Shown one piece after another: positions 1 through 7,733 of a stretch of DNA of 60,288 nt; position 1 is the first letter of the stretch, and the number at the start of each line of letters is the position of its first letter. The position numbers and the translations under genes are program-made. The DNA is from Hyphomicrobiales bacterium. GTDB lineage: Bacteria > Pseudomonadota > Alphaproteobacteria > Rhizobiales > Beijerinckiaceae. The stretch covers positions 1-60,288 of the forward strand of contig CANGOE010000007.1 in the NCBI GenBank assembly GCA_947455455.1. The letters run 5' to 3'. A model generated the notes under the pieces. That model worked only from the letters and a program-made list of their open reading frames with translations. It had not been told where the DNA came from and ran no database searches.

Positions 1-115
1 GATTGGCGACCCGCATCAGGCCGAAAATCAGCGAAAAGCCGGAGGAGAGCAGAAACAACAGCCCGCCCAGCGCCAGCGCGTTCAGGCTTTGCAGCAGCCA
101 GAAGCCGATCGACAT
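1..115 (-). CDS. LivH-type branched-chain ABC permease, N-terminal fragment
   Basis: Only the first 38 codons lie in the window; the gene runs off the left edge. The reading starts MSIGFWLLQSLNALALGG, gives one hydrophobic segment, and ends in IFGLMRVAN, the signature that opens the first half of LivH-family permeases (usual form GLMRVINLAHG). LivH forms the inner-membrane channel of ABC importers for branched-chain amino acids, amides and aromatic acids. The binding-protein gene lies directly upstream on the same strand, with a perfect hairpin between them, so the two belong to one transporter. The ATG at 115-113 is preceded by an AAAGG-like stretch. The substrate cannot be told from this fragment. 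Confidence 0.8.
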   Translation of the reverse strand, partial: MSIGFWLLQSLNALALGGLLFLLSSGFSLIFGLMRVAN

Positions 116-151
116 CAGCGAACCTTTATTGTGCAACGGGTCAGAAGGAAT

Positions 152-180
152 GACGGACCGGACATCAAGACCGGTCCGTC
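152..180 (-). promoter_or_regulatory. Intercistronic stem-loop between binding-protein and permease genes
   Basis: A perfect 10-bp inverted repeat, GACGGACCGG (152-161) and CCGGTCCGTC (171-180), with a 9-nt loop. It lies between the stop of the binding-protein gene and the start of the LivH-like gene. No U-run follows in the direction of transcription, so it is more likely a partial attenuator or mRNA-stabilising hairpin than a full terminator. Such hairpins are common after binding-protein genes, which are needed in excess over the membrane subunits. Confidence 0.6.
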
Positions 181-207
181 ACAGGAGAGGAGAGGCAAAA
201 AGATGGC

Positions 208-1443
208 TTAGCCTTTGACAGCCCATTCACGGGCATAGACAGGGCTTTGCAGGAACACCTTCGGGTCATAATTCCAGAACTGGCTGACGGCCGGATAGGT
301 ATGGATGACCTTGTTCATCAAGCGGCCCTCGACCGTCTCAACCTTGCGGATATAGATGTTCATGGTCGGATTGCCATATTCGTCGATCTTGATCGGACCG
401 GCCGGCGTGTCCTTCAGGTCAAGATTGCGCAGGGCTTTCATCAGCGCGGTCTTGTCCTCGACATTGCCGTTGACCTTCTTGACGGCTTCTTCAAGGAACA
501 TCCCCGACAGATAGGCGCCCAAGGTGTAATAGCCCGGATCGGCCTTGTATTCGGCGCCGCAGGCGGCCACGAAGTCCTTGTTGGCAGGGGTGTCGATGGC
601 GGCAGAATACCAGCCGGTCGAGACAACGCCCTTGGCCTCGTCACCCATGTTCTTCAGGATGCCTTCATCAATGGTCGTCATATGGCCCAACAGCGGGATC
701 GTGCCGGACAGACCGTATTCATTGTACTGCTTGATAAAGCGCAAGCCGTTGGCCCCGGCAAAATTGGCCAGAACCGCATCGGCCGAACGGTCGATCTGGG
801 TGATGTAGGAGCCGTAATCGGCGACGTTCAGAGGCGACCACAGCTTTTGCAACACTTTGCCGCCGTTTTCCTCGAATACGCGCTGGAAACCGGCAGAGAT
901 TTCATGACCGAAGGCGAAGTCATCCGCCACAATGGCGATTTTCTTGTATTTCAGGGTCTTGGCGGCGTAATCGGCCAGGGCATGGGCAGGCTGGGCCGAG
1001 CTGGACACAGCGCGGACAAACCATGGATTGAGCTTGCGCTGGGTCAGGTCTTCGGCGGCCGCCGAGTCCGAGATGGTCGGGATGCCGACCTGCTGGATAT
1101 AGTCATTGATGGCGAGCGCCTCGAAAGCCGCCAGCGGGCCGATGATCACATGCACATTGTTGCGCTCGATCAGCTCCTGCGCCTTGGTGCGGGTGTTGGC
1201 TGGCTGTCCGGCGGTGTCGGCAATGATCAGTTCGACGGGGCGACCGCCGATTTTGTTATCACGCTGTTTCAAAAACAGCTTGATGCCTTCCTCAAGCTGG
1301 CGGCCACCGGCGGCGAGCGCTCCCGAATTGACCGTCAGAAACCCGACGCGGATCGGGCCGGTCTGGGCCGATGCCCCCTTGATCGCGGTGGATGCGCCCG
1401 CAACGGCGGCAATACCAAGTGCAAATTGACGACGGTTGAGCAT
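208..1443 (-). CDS. ABC transporter substrate-binding protein, LivJ type
   Basis: A 411-aa periplasmic binding protein of the branched-chain amino acid (HAAT) class. The N-terminus MLNRRQFALGIAAVAGAS carries a twin-arginine-like stretch and a hydrophobic core ending near AQ-TG (about residue 27), so it is exported. The mature protein opens with IRVGFLTVNSGALAAGG, the usual first strand of the family, and its length is typical. The ATG is preceded by GGAGGTG. The LivH-like permease follows after a hairpin. The gene diverges from a GntR-type regulator and the CoxGMSL-like genes, which suggests the ligand is their substrate (probably an aromatic or heteroaromatic acid) rather than an amino acid. 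The ligand assignment is inference from context only. Confidence 0.9.
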   Translation of the reverse strand: MLNRRQFALGIAAVAGASTAIKGASAQTGPIRVGFLTVNSGALAAGGRQLEEGIKLFLKQRDNKIGGRPVELIIADTAGQPANTRTKAQELIERNNVHVIIGPLAAFEALAINDYIQQVGIPTISDSAAAEDLTQRKLNPWFVRAVSSSAQPAHALADYAAKTLKYKKIAIVADDFAFGHEISAGFQRVFEENGGKVLQKLWSPLNVADYGSYITQIDRSADAVLANFAGANGLRFIKQYNEYGLSGTIPLLGHMTTIDEGILKNMGDEAKGVVSTGWYSAAIDTPANKDFVAACGAEYKADPGYYTLGAYLSGMFLEEAVKKVNGNVEDKTALMKALRNLDLKDTPAGPIKIDEYGNPTMNIYIRKVETVEGRLMNKVIHTYPAVSQFWNYDPKVFLQSPVYAREWAVKG

Positions 1444-1486
1444 GGCCCACCTCCCTGGATGTGATGTCGATTTTTATAGTTGCTAA

Positions 1487-1572
1487 GATATCAGTGAATT
1501 TGAAAAAATGTCAATTCACCCTGTGGAGTTTTGCAAAAAATGTTTGATTTACTGGAGTGTGGAGGATATCAG
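1487..1572. promoter_or_regulatory. Divergent promoter region with repeats, candidate GntR operator
   Basis: The AT-rich gap between the divergent binding-protein gene and the GntR-type gene holds two copies of GATATCAG (1487-1494 and 1565-1572) and an inverted repeat GTGAATT (1494-1500) / AATTCAC (1513-1519) with a 12-nt spacer. FCD-class GntR regulators usually bind short inverted repeats in the gap next to their own gene. The position fits autoregulation plus control of the transporter, but no consensus for this protein is known, so the assignment is by location. Confidence 0.4.
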
Positions 1573-1621
1573 ACGAATATCAAACATATTACAATTTCAA
1601 TTAAATCGAACAAAAAGAGAT

Positions 1622-2299
1622 ATGACAGAGGCTCTCGATGAAGGGATGTCGCCAGTGACGGGGCTTCGGCGCGAGGCGGTTTATGCGCGGATCAGGCAGG
1701 ATATCCTGTCTTGCGCGCTTGCGCCCGGTGCGCCGCTTTACGAAGGCGTACTGGCCGAATCCTATGCGGTCAGCAAATCCCCGATTCGCGATGCCCTGTC
1801 GCGTCTGCATGCCGAAAAACTGGTGACGGTGGAGCCGCGCAAAGGCTATCGCGTGGCCTCTGTGTCGCTGGTCGATGCCCGCGAATTGTTCGAATTCCGT
1901 GCGGTGCTCGAACAGCATTGTGCCATGACAGCTGCCGAGCAGGCCAGTGATGATGCTCTGAAAGCGCTTGACCGCTTCCGCACCTTGGGCGAGTGGGGCG
2001 AGACGGGCTTTGTGGCCTATAACCGGGCCTTCCATTTTGCCGTGCTGGCCCTATGTCCCAATCGTCGGGTGGCCGAAACGGCTGTGGATCTGATCGAGCA
2101 ATTCGACCGTCTGGTGCAACTGAGTGTGACCGTGTTTGACCGCCGCAATTATGACAGCCTGCTGGCCGAACATACCGCCATCATCGATGCCCTGCAGGCG
2201 CGGGACGGACGAAAGGCGGGCAAATTGCTGACCCAGCATGTCGGGCGAGCTGAAAAACGGGTGATGCGGGCTTTGTCCAGCGCATCAATTCTGCCATGA
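1622..2299 (+). CDS. GntR-family transcriptional regulator, FCD class
   Basis: A 225-aa DNA-binding regulator. Residues about 15-80 form the GntR winged helix, with the typical VYARIRQDILS, APGAPLYEGVLAE and PIRDALSRLHAEKLV segments. Residues about 90-215 are the helical FCD ligand-binding domain (ELFEFRAVLEQHCAMTAAE; FHFAVLALCPN), which binds a small carboxylic acid and often a metal. The frame is open upstream to 1508, but the ATG at 1622 gives the normal length and has an AAAAGAGA ribosome site. It diverges from the transporter and precedes the coxG-M-S-L genes, so it probably represses or induces both sides in response to the substrate. Confidence 0.88.
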   Translation: MTEALDEGMSPVTGLRREAVYARIRQDILSCALAPGAPLYEGVLAESYAVSKSPIRDALSRLHAEKLVTVEPRKGYRVASVSLVDARELFEFRAVLEQHCAMTAAEQASDDALKALDRFRTLGEWGETGFVAYNRAFHFAVLALCPNRRVAETAVDLIEQFDRLVQLSVTVFDRRNYDSLLAEHTAIIDALQARDGRKAGKLLTQHVGRAEKRVMRALSSASILP

Positions 2300-2321
2300 A
2301 TGTGCCAACAAGGATCTCTCC

Positions 2322-2936
2322 ATGAAAATCGATGTGAGCTTTTCGGTTCCGGTGCCACCGCAACAGGCCTGGCCCTTGTTGCTGGATGTGCCGCGCATTG
2401 TGCCCTGCCTGCCCGGTGCGTCCTTGACGGCAGACCTTGGCGACAATCGTTACAAGGGGCAGGCCACGGTCAAGGTCGGTCCGGTGCAGTTGACCTTTGC
2501 AGGCGAGGCCCAGATCACCGATATCGATCCGGTCGCCCATACGGCGCGGGTCATTGCCAAAGGTGCGGATGCCAAAGGGCGCGGCAGTGCTTCTGCGACG
2601 GCCGATTTCGCGCTTGTTGCCGAAGGTGAAGGCACCACAATCACCGTGGTTACGGATTTGCAACTGGTGGGGGCTGTTGCCCAATATGGCCGCGCGCAAG
2701 GCTTGATCAAGGAAATCGCCAACCAGATTGTCGGGCAATTTGCCGCCAATCTGCGCAGTGACATTCTGTCGCGCTCGCAAGACAACTCTCCATCTGAAAC
2801 AGCAGGCACAACGGATCAGCCAGCCGTTGCGCCGGTGTCGGCCCCTGTTGCACCGACCCGCGAATTGTCGGCCTTTGCCCTGTTATGGGGCGTGATCAAA
2901 TCCTTGTTCTCCCGCAAAAACCAATCCGGCCAGTAA
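2322..2936 (+). CDS. coxG: CoxG-like SRPBCC protein
   Basis: A 204-aa protein. Residues 1-150 match the CoxG/SRPBCC family (MKIDVSFSVPVPPQQAW; LPGASLTA; TVKVGPVQLTFAGEAQI; AKGADAKGRGSASA). The C-terminal part is a Pro/Ala-rich linker followed by a short hydrophobic stretch (FALLWGVIKSLF), probably a membrane anchor. In carbon monoxide dehydrogenase gene sets CoxG is an accessory protein that tethers the Mo hydroxylase to the membrane. An AAGGA ribosome site precedes the ATG. It sits directly before the three hydroxylase subunits and is probably co-transcribed. Because the large subunit is not a true CO dehydrogenase, the coxG name is structural only. Confidence 0.82.
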   Translation: MKIDVSFSVPVPPQQAWPLLLDVPRIVPCLPGASLTADLGDNRYKGQATVKVGPVQLTFAGEAQITDIDPVAHTARVIAKGADAKGRGSASATADFALVAEGEGTTITVVTDLQLVGAVAQYGRAQGLIKEIANQIVGQFAANLRSDILSRSQDNSPSETAGTTDQPAVAPVSAPVAPTRELSAFALLWGVIKSLFSRKNQSGQ

Positions 2937-2962
2937 GTGTCGCGCTTGAAAGGGTGTTACTG

Positions 2963-3847
2963 ATGAAAGCCTCGGCCTTTGCCTATCACGATCCCAAAAC
3001 CGTGCAGGAATTGAACAGCCTGCTCGGTTCACTGGAGAATGTCCGTATTCTGGCAGGCGGCCAATCGCTGATGCCGATGCTGAATATGCGCTATGCCTTT
3101 CCCGATCATGTGATCGACATCAACCATATTGCCGATCTGGCAGAGCTGGCGATGACCCCGGCGGGATTGCGGATCGGTGCGATGACCCGCCAGCGTATCG
3201 TGCGTGAACATCCGCTTGTGCTCCAGCATGCTCCGGTTCTCGCCGAAGCCCTGCATTGGGTCGGCCATGTGCAAACGCGCGCGCGGGGTACCATTGGCGG
3301 CAGTCTGTGCCATCTCGACCCTGCGGCCGAACAGCCCTGCATTGCCGCGCTTTATGATGCGGTTCTGCATGTCTCAGGCCCGCGCGGAGCGCGGGATGTG
3401 CCGATGCGCGACTGGGTTGTGTCCTATATGACCCCCAATCTGGAGCCGGACGAGGCTTTGCTGGGGCTGACCCTGCCTGTCTGGACGACGCAGGGGCAGA
3501 ATGTGGGCCACGGCTTCCATGAATTTGCCCGCAGGCATGGCGATTATGCGATTGTGGCCGCCGCGGCGCTTGTATCGCTGGATGCAGGCAAGGTGGTGCG
3601 CCGCGCCGCCATTGCGCTGGCAGGGGTGGATGTGAAGCCGGTCCGTCTCGACATCGCCGAACAGGCGCTTCTCGGACAGGTGCTCGATCACGATCTGATC
3701 GCCACAGTCTCGGCCATGGCCGCAACCATCGAGATGATGGAAGATGCCCATATCACGCCGGCCTATCGCGGGCGTTTGGCGCAAACAATGACCAAACGGG
3801 CGCTGACCGATGCCCTCAACCGCGCCACGGGAGGCCGGAATGTCTGA
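2963..3847 (+). CDS. Mo-hydroxylase FAD-binding medium subunit, CoxM-like
   Basis: A 294-aa FAD subunit of the xanthine dehydrogenase/CO dehydrogenase family. AGGQSLMPMLNMR (residues 31-43) and TIGGS (110-114) are the two FAD-binding motifs; the C-terminal part (about 180-285) is the CO_deh_flav_C domain. It takes electrons from the 2Fe-2S subunit and passes them to a quinone or other acceptor. The ATG at 2963 gives the standard N-terminus (MKASAFAYHDP); the frame is open further upstream but would run into coxG. It overlaps the next gene by 8 bp, indicating translational coupling in the order M-S-L. Confidence 0.9.
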   Translation: MKASAFAYHDPKTVQELNSLLGSLENVRILAGGQSLMPMLNMRYAFPDHVIDINHIADLAELAMTPAGLRIGAMTRQRIVREHPLVLQHAPVLAEALHWVGHVQTRARGTIGGSLCHLDPAAEQPCIAALYDAVLHVSGPRGARDVPMRDWVVSYMTPNLEPDEALLGLTLPVWTTQGQNVGHGFHEFARRHGDYAIVAAAALVSLDAGKVVRRAAIALAGVDVKPVRLDIAEQALLGQVLDHDLIATVSAMAATIEMMEDAHITPAYRGRLAQTMTKRALTDALNRATGGRNV

Positions 3848-4343
3848 ACTCGACCATGCACAAACCACCCGTCACATCCGTGTGACCGTGAACGGGGTTT
3901 CTTACGAGCGCGACGTGCTGACGCGCACCCATCTGGGGGATTTCCTGCGGCAGGAACTCGGCCTGACCGGCACCCATCTGGGCTGTGAGCACGGCGTATG
4001 CGGGGCTTGCACGATCATTCTGGATGGCCAGCCGATCCGCTCCTGTCTGATGCTGGCGGTGCAGGCCGACGGGGCGGTGATCCGCACCATTGAAGGGCTG
4101 GCGCAAGCCGATGGGACCCTGCATCCGGTGCAGGAGGCTTTCTGGGACAAGCACGGGTTGCAATGCGGCTTTTGTACGCCCGGCATGCTGACAACGCTGG
4201 CCGCCGTGCTGGAGGCCGATCCGACCATGGATGAAACGGCAATCCGCGAGGCCATTTCCGGCAATATCTGCCGTTGCACGGGCTACGAGACCATTGTGGA
4301 TGCCGCCTTGCAGGCCGCATCCCGGATGCGGGGAGGTCACTGA
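3840..4343 (+). CDS. Mo-hydroxylase 2Fe-2S small subunit, CoxS-like
   Basis: A 167-aa iron-sulphur subunit with both clusters complete. The plant-ferredoxin-type cluster uses C49, C54, C57 and C69 (CEHGVCGAC); the second uses C109, C112, C144 and C146 (CGFCTPGM and CRCTGYE). It carries electrons from the Mo-pterin site of the large subunit to FAD. The start overlaps the end of the medium subunit by 8 bp. Its length matches CoxS, QorS and NdhS proteins. Confidence 0.93.
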   Translation: MSELDHAQTTRHIRVTVNGVSYERDVLTRTHLGDFLRQELGLTGTHLGCEHGVCGACTIILDGQPIRSCLMLAVQADGAVIRTIEGLAQADGTLHPVQEAFWDKHGLQCGFCTPGMLTTLAAVLEADPTMDETAIREAISGNICRCTGYETIVDAALQAASRMRGGH

Positions 4344-4345
4344 TC

Positions 4346-6661
4346 ATGGGTGCACGTTATTTCGGGGCCGCCGTCAAGCGGCTGGAAGACCCCAAGCTGA
4401 TTACCGGTCGCGGCCAGTATCTCGACGATATTCCCATGCCCGGCGTGTTGCATGTGGCGGTGGTGCGCTCGCCCCATGCCCACGCGTTGATCAATGCCAT
4501 CGATGCGTCGATGGCGCGTGACCATGCCGGTGTCGTTGCGGTGCTGACCGCCGCCGATCTGGGGGAGATGGCGCAAAAGCCGATGCCGATGATGGCGCCC
4601 GCCCCGATGGTCAAGACCCCCCTGACCCAAAGCCCGCTGGCAAATGGCTCTGTCCATTATGTCGGCGAGGCGGTGGCCCTGGTGGTGGCCGAAAGCCGTG
4701 CGGTGGCCGAGGATGCGGCCGCCATGGTGATGGTCGATTACGATCCTTTGCCCGCGATGGTCGATCTGGCCCATGCCCTCAAGGACGGCGCCAACCTTGC
4801 CAACAAGGCTTTGCAAAGCAATCTGGCAGGCACGCTCAAAGGCGGGTTTGGCGATGTCGCAGGCGTTTTTGCCAAAGCGGCGCATGTGTTCAAGGAGACC
4901 TTGTCCCTGCATCGCGGCGGTTGCCATGCGATGGAATGTCGCGGTGTGATGGCACGCCCCGATCCTGCGGGAAACCGGATCGATATTTGGAGCTCGACCC
5001 AGTCGCCTTATATGGTCCGCCGTGCGCTGGCTTTGTGCCTTGGCATGGATGAAGCCTCGGTTCGCGTGACCGCCCCCGATGTCGGCGGCGGTTTCGGTCC
5101 CAAGGCCGTGGTCTATGCCGAGGATTATGCCATTCCGATGGCGGCCCGCCATTTGGGCCGTCCGTTGAAATGGGTCGAGGATCGCGGCGAGCATTTCGTG
5201 GCCACCACCCAGCAACGCGACCAATTGTGGGAGCTGGAAGTGGCGGCTGATGCGCAAGGCCGTATGCTCGGCGTGCGCGGCCATTGCCTGCATGATAACG
5301 GCGCTTATCTGCCCTATGGCGTGGTGTTGCCGGTCACCTCGATGTCCTCCTTCCCCGGTCCCTATGCGCTTGAGGCGCTCGAGATCAGTCTGGATGTGAT
5401 CTATACCAATATGGTGCCCAATACGCCGGTGCGCGGCGCGGGCCGCCCCAATACCTGCTTTGTGCTCGAACGTCTTGCCGATCGGGTGGCGCGGGAATTG
5501 GGCATCCCGCGTGAGGATGTCCGCCGCCGTTCTTTTGTGCAAGCAAGCCAGTTTCCCTATGAAACCGGCATGAAAGCCCGTGATGGCTCGCCCGTCTCCT
5601 ATGACTCGGGCGATTATGTGCAGTGTCTTGATCTGGCGGTTGCCAAATTCGGTTCCGATTTCAAGGCTCGTCAGGACAAAGCGCGGGCTGAAGGCCGTTA
5701 TATCGGCATGGGCATTGCCTCCTATGTCGAGGATACCGGACTGGCTCCATACGAGGGCGCGACCATCCGCGTGCAACCCAATGGCAAGGTGTTGCTGCTG
5801 ACAGGAGCGGCGGCGCAGGGGCAGGGCCACAAGACCGTGTTTGCGCAGATTGCCGCCGATCAGCTCGGCATCAGCCCGCAGGATATCACGGTGGAAGCGG
5901 GCGATACCTCGCTGTTCCCGCTCGGTATCGGCACGATTGCCAGCCGTGTGGCGGTCACAGGCGGGTCATCGGTGCATATGGCGGCGGTGGAAACCCGCGC
6001 CAAGGCCATCAAGGTCGCCTCGCAAGTGCTGGAAGCGCAAGAGGCCGATCTGGTGCTCGAAGGCGGCTTTGTCAAAGTATCCGGCACCGACCGTCAGGTC
6101 TCGCTGGGCCAGTTGGCGCTGATGTTGCACGGCAATTTCGGCCAGCCTTTGCCCGCCGGCATTGCACCCGGCCTGTCGGCCACCGCCTTTTACGAGGCGC
6201 GGCAAACCACTTTCGCCAATGGCACCAATCTGTGCGAGGTCGAGGTCGATATTGAAACCGGCGCGGTCAAGATCCTGCGCTATGTCGTGGCGCATGATTG
6301 CGGCACGCTGATCAATCCGATGCTGGTCGACGGCCAGATCCGGGGCGGCGTGGTGCATGGCATCGGCAATGCGCTGTTCGAGCGGATGATCTATGACGAG
6401 AACGGCCAGCCGCAAACCACCAATTACGGCGAATATCTGTTGCCTCTGGCCACCGAAATGCCGCGGATCGAGATCGTCCACATGGAATCCCCGTCGCCAC
6501 GCAACCCGATCGGGGTCAAAGGGGCGGGCGAAGGCGGGACCATTCCGGCGGCGGCCTGTGTCATCTCGGCGATCGAGGATGCCTTGTCGCCCTTCAATGC
6601 GCGGTTGAAAAGCCATCCCGTATCACCGCAGGATCTGGTGCAATTGGTGGATCAGGGCTGA
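4346..6661 (+). CDS. Mo-hydroxylase large catalytic subunit, form-II CoxL-like
   Basis: A 771-aa molybdopterin subunit of the xanthine oxidase family. DVGGGFGPK marks the cofactor-binding region and GVKGAGEGGT carries the catalytic glutamate (about E729). The active-site loop reads TPVRGAGRP (residues 360-368). True CO dehydrogenase has a Cys-containing AYxCSFR loop here, so this enzyme belongs to the form-II group, which hydroxylates aldehydes, purines or N-heteroaromatics with water as oxygen source. The ATG at 4346 begins the normal GARYFGAAVKRLEDP N-terminus, two nucleotides after the small subunit. Substrate unknown; the Liv-type importer and the nearby CoA operon suggest an aromatic or heteroaromatic acid. 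Confidence 0.9.
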   Translation: MGARYFGAAVKRLEDPKLITGRGQYLDDIPMPGVLHVAVVRSPHAHALINAIDASMARDHAGVVAVLTAADLGEMAQKPMPMMAPAPMVKTPLTQSPLANGSVHYVGEAVALVVAESRAVAEDAAAMVMVDYDPLPAMVDLAHALKDGANLANKALQSNLAGTLKGGFGDVAGVFAKAAHVFKETLSLHRGGCHAMECRGVMARPDPAGNRIDIWSSTQSPYMVRRALALCLGMDEASVRVTAPDVGGGFGPKAVVYAEDYAIPMAARHLGRPLKWVEDRGEHFVATTQQRDQLWELEVAADAQGRMLGVRGHCLHDNGAYLPYGVVLPVTSMSSFPGPYALEALEISLDVIYTNMVPNTPVRGAGRPNTCFVLERLADRVARELGIPREDVRRRSFVQASQFPYETGMKARDGSPVSYDSGDYVQCLDLAVAKFGSDFKARQDKARAEGRYIGMGIASYVEDTGLAPYEGATIRVQPNGKVLLLTGAAAQGQGHKTVFAQIAADQLGISPQDITVEAGDTSLFPLGIGTIASRVAVTGGSSVHMAAVETRAKAIKVASQVLEAQEADLVLEGGFVKVSGTDRQVSLGQLALMLHGNFGQPLPAGIAPGLSATAFYEARQTTFANGTNLCEVEVDIETGAVKILRYVVAHDCGTLINPMLVDGQIRGGVVHGIGNALFERMIYDENGQPQTTNYGEYLLPLATEMPRIEIVHMESPSPRNPIGVKGAGEGGTIPAAACVISAIEDALSPFNARLKSHPVSPQDLVQLVDQG

Positions 6662-6688
6662 CCGGCCCCGTTTATGGCCTGACAGGTT

Positions 6689-6717
6689 CGGGGCGGCTTG
6701 GGCCGCCCCGTTTTTTT
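6689..6717 (+). terminator. Rho-independent terminator after the Mo-hydroxylase operon
   Basis: A perfect 9-bp stem, CGGGGCGGC (6689-6697) and GCCGCCCCG (6702-6710), with a TTGG loop and seven T residues after it. It lies 27 bp past the large-subunit stop and should end the GntR-coxGMSL transcript. Confidence 0.9.
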
Positions 6718-6811
6718 GGTGCGTGGCTGGTATGCGAAAGCAGGGCTGACGCAACCGCGATTTTGAATTTAGTGAGACTGTGGTCCGGGGCGCATACAAG
6801 GTCGCTTTTCG

Positions 6812-7609
6812 ATGGATATCAGCACATCACTGGCAGTGATGATCGGTGCGAAAATGCTGTTGACCATGAGCATCGTGGTCGCGGCCTCGTTGCTGGTTGA
6901 ACGGTCAGGACCGTTTCTGGGCGCGATGATTGCCACTTTGCCGATTTCGGCGGGGCCGTCCTATGTGTTTCTGGCGATGGATCACGGCGCGGGCTTTATC
7001 GCGCAAAGTGCGGTTGCCACCATCATCACCAACGGGGTGAACGGCCTGTTTGTGCTGGCCTATGCGCATCTGGCGCAACGCTTCTCGGTTCTGTCCTGTC
7101 TGCTTGGCGCCCTGTCGGTGTGGTTTGTCTGCATCGGACTGGCGCATTTTGTGGATTGGAATATGGCCGGTGCGGTTGTGTTCAACCTGACATGCTTTGG
7201 CATGGCCGCGCGCCTGACCCGCCATTTGGAGGCAGGCGAACAGCCCGCCGTGAGGCGCCGTTCGGTCTGGGAAATTCCGGCCCGCGCCATCGGTGTCATG
7301 TGCCTTGTCGGCTTTGTGATGATGGCGGGCTTTGTGCTGGGGCCGGAGGCGGCAGGCTATGCCGCTCCGTTCCCGATCGTGCTCAGCAGTCTGATCGTGA
7401 TCCTGCACAAGCGGATCGGCGGGCGGGCCACGGCTGTCACCATGGTGCATACATTGCCCGGTCTGTTGGGCTTTGGCGCGGCGGTGACCGTGATGCACTG
7501 GACAGCCGAGCCAATGGGGGCCGCTTTGTCGCTGGTGCTGGCACTGGCCATGTGCATTGTCTGGAATCTGGGCCTGATGTGGCACAAAAAATCATCCGAA
7601 GCGGCCTGA
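6812..7609 (+). CDS. Integral membrane protein of unknown function
   Basis: A 265-aa, very hydrophobic protein with about seven or eight predicted membrane segments and almost no soluble part; a basic loop (about residues 130-150, RLTRHLEAGEQPAVRRR) probably faces the cytoplasm. I do not recognise a named family. Small polytopic proteins of this kind are sometimes permeases or accessory membrane proteins, but no motif shows this. An AAGG precedes the ATG at a suitable distance. It stands alone between the terminator of the Mo-hydroxylase operon and the palindrome of the CoA operon; codon use resembles its neighbours. Confidence 0.75.
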   Translation: MDISTSLAVMIGAKMLLTMSIVVAASLLVERSGPFLGAMIATLPISAGPSYVFLAMDHGAGFIAQSAVATIITNGVNGLFVLAYAHLAQRFSVLSCLLGALSVWFVCIGLAHFVDWNMAGAVVFNLTCFGMAARLTRHLEAGEQPAVRRRSVWEIPARAIGVMCLVGFVMMAGFVLGPEAAGYAAPFPIVLSSLIVILHKRIGGRATAVTMVHTLPGLLGFGAAVTVMHWTAEPMGAALSLVLALAMCIVWNLGLMWHKKSSEAA

Positions 7610-7695
7610 AGTCTGAGGCCTTGGTTGGCAAGCCAGCACATCCGTCTGTGGGCCAGCCGGTCATGCGGGACGGATAGTCCTTGCCTTCGGGAAAA

Positions 7696-7717
7696 ACTAC
7701 TTTAATCTTAAAATAGT
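7696..7717 (+). promoter_or_regulatory. 22-bp palindrome, probable MarR operator
   Basis: ACTACTTTAA (7696-7705) and TTAAAATAGT (7708-7717) form an inverted repeat matching in nine of ten pairs around a TC centre. Size, AT-richness and symmetry are typical for MarR dimers, and the site lies 17 bp before the first gene of an operon whose second gene encodes a MarR regulator. It overlaps AT-rich hexamers that could serve as a -10 element, consistent with repression relieved by an aromatic (CoA) ligand. Confidence 0.65.
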
Positions 7718-7733
7718 TTGGGAGGCAGTCGGG

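Noticed and set aside
4346..6661. Carbon monoxide dehydrogenase (aerobic, form I)
   Set aside because: Gene order and CoxG look like CODH, but the active-site loop lacks the Cys-containing AYxCSFR motif, so a CO-oxidising role is not supported.
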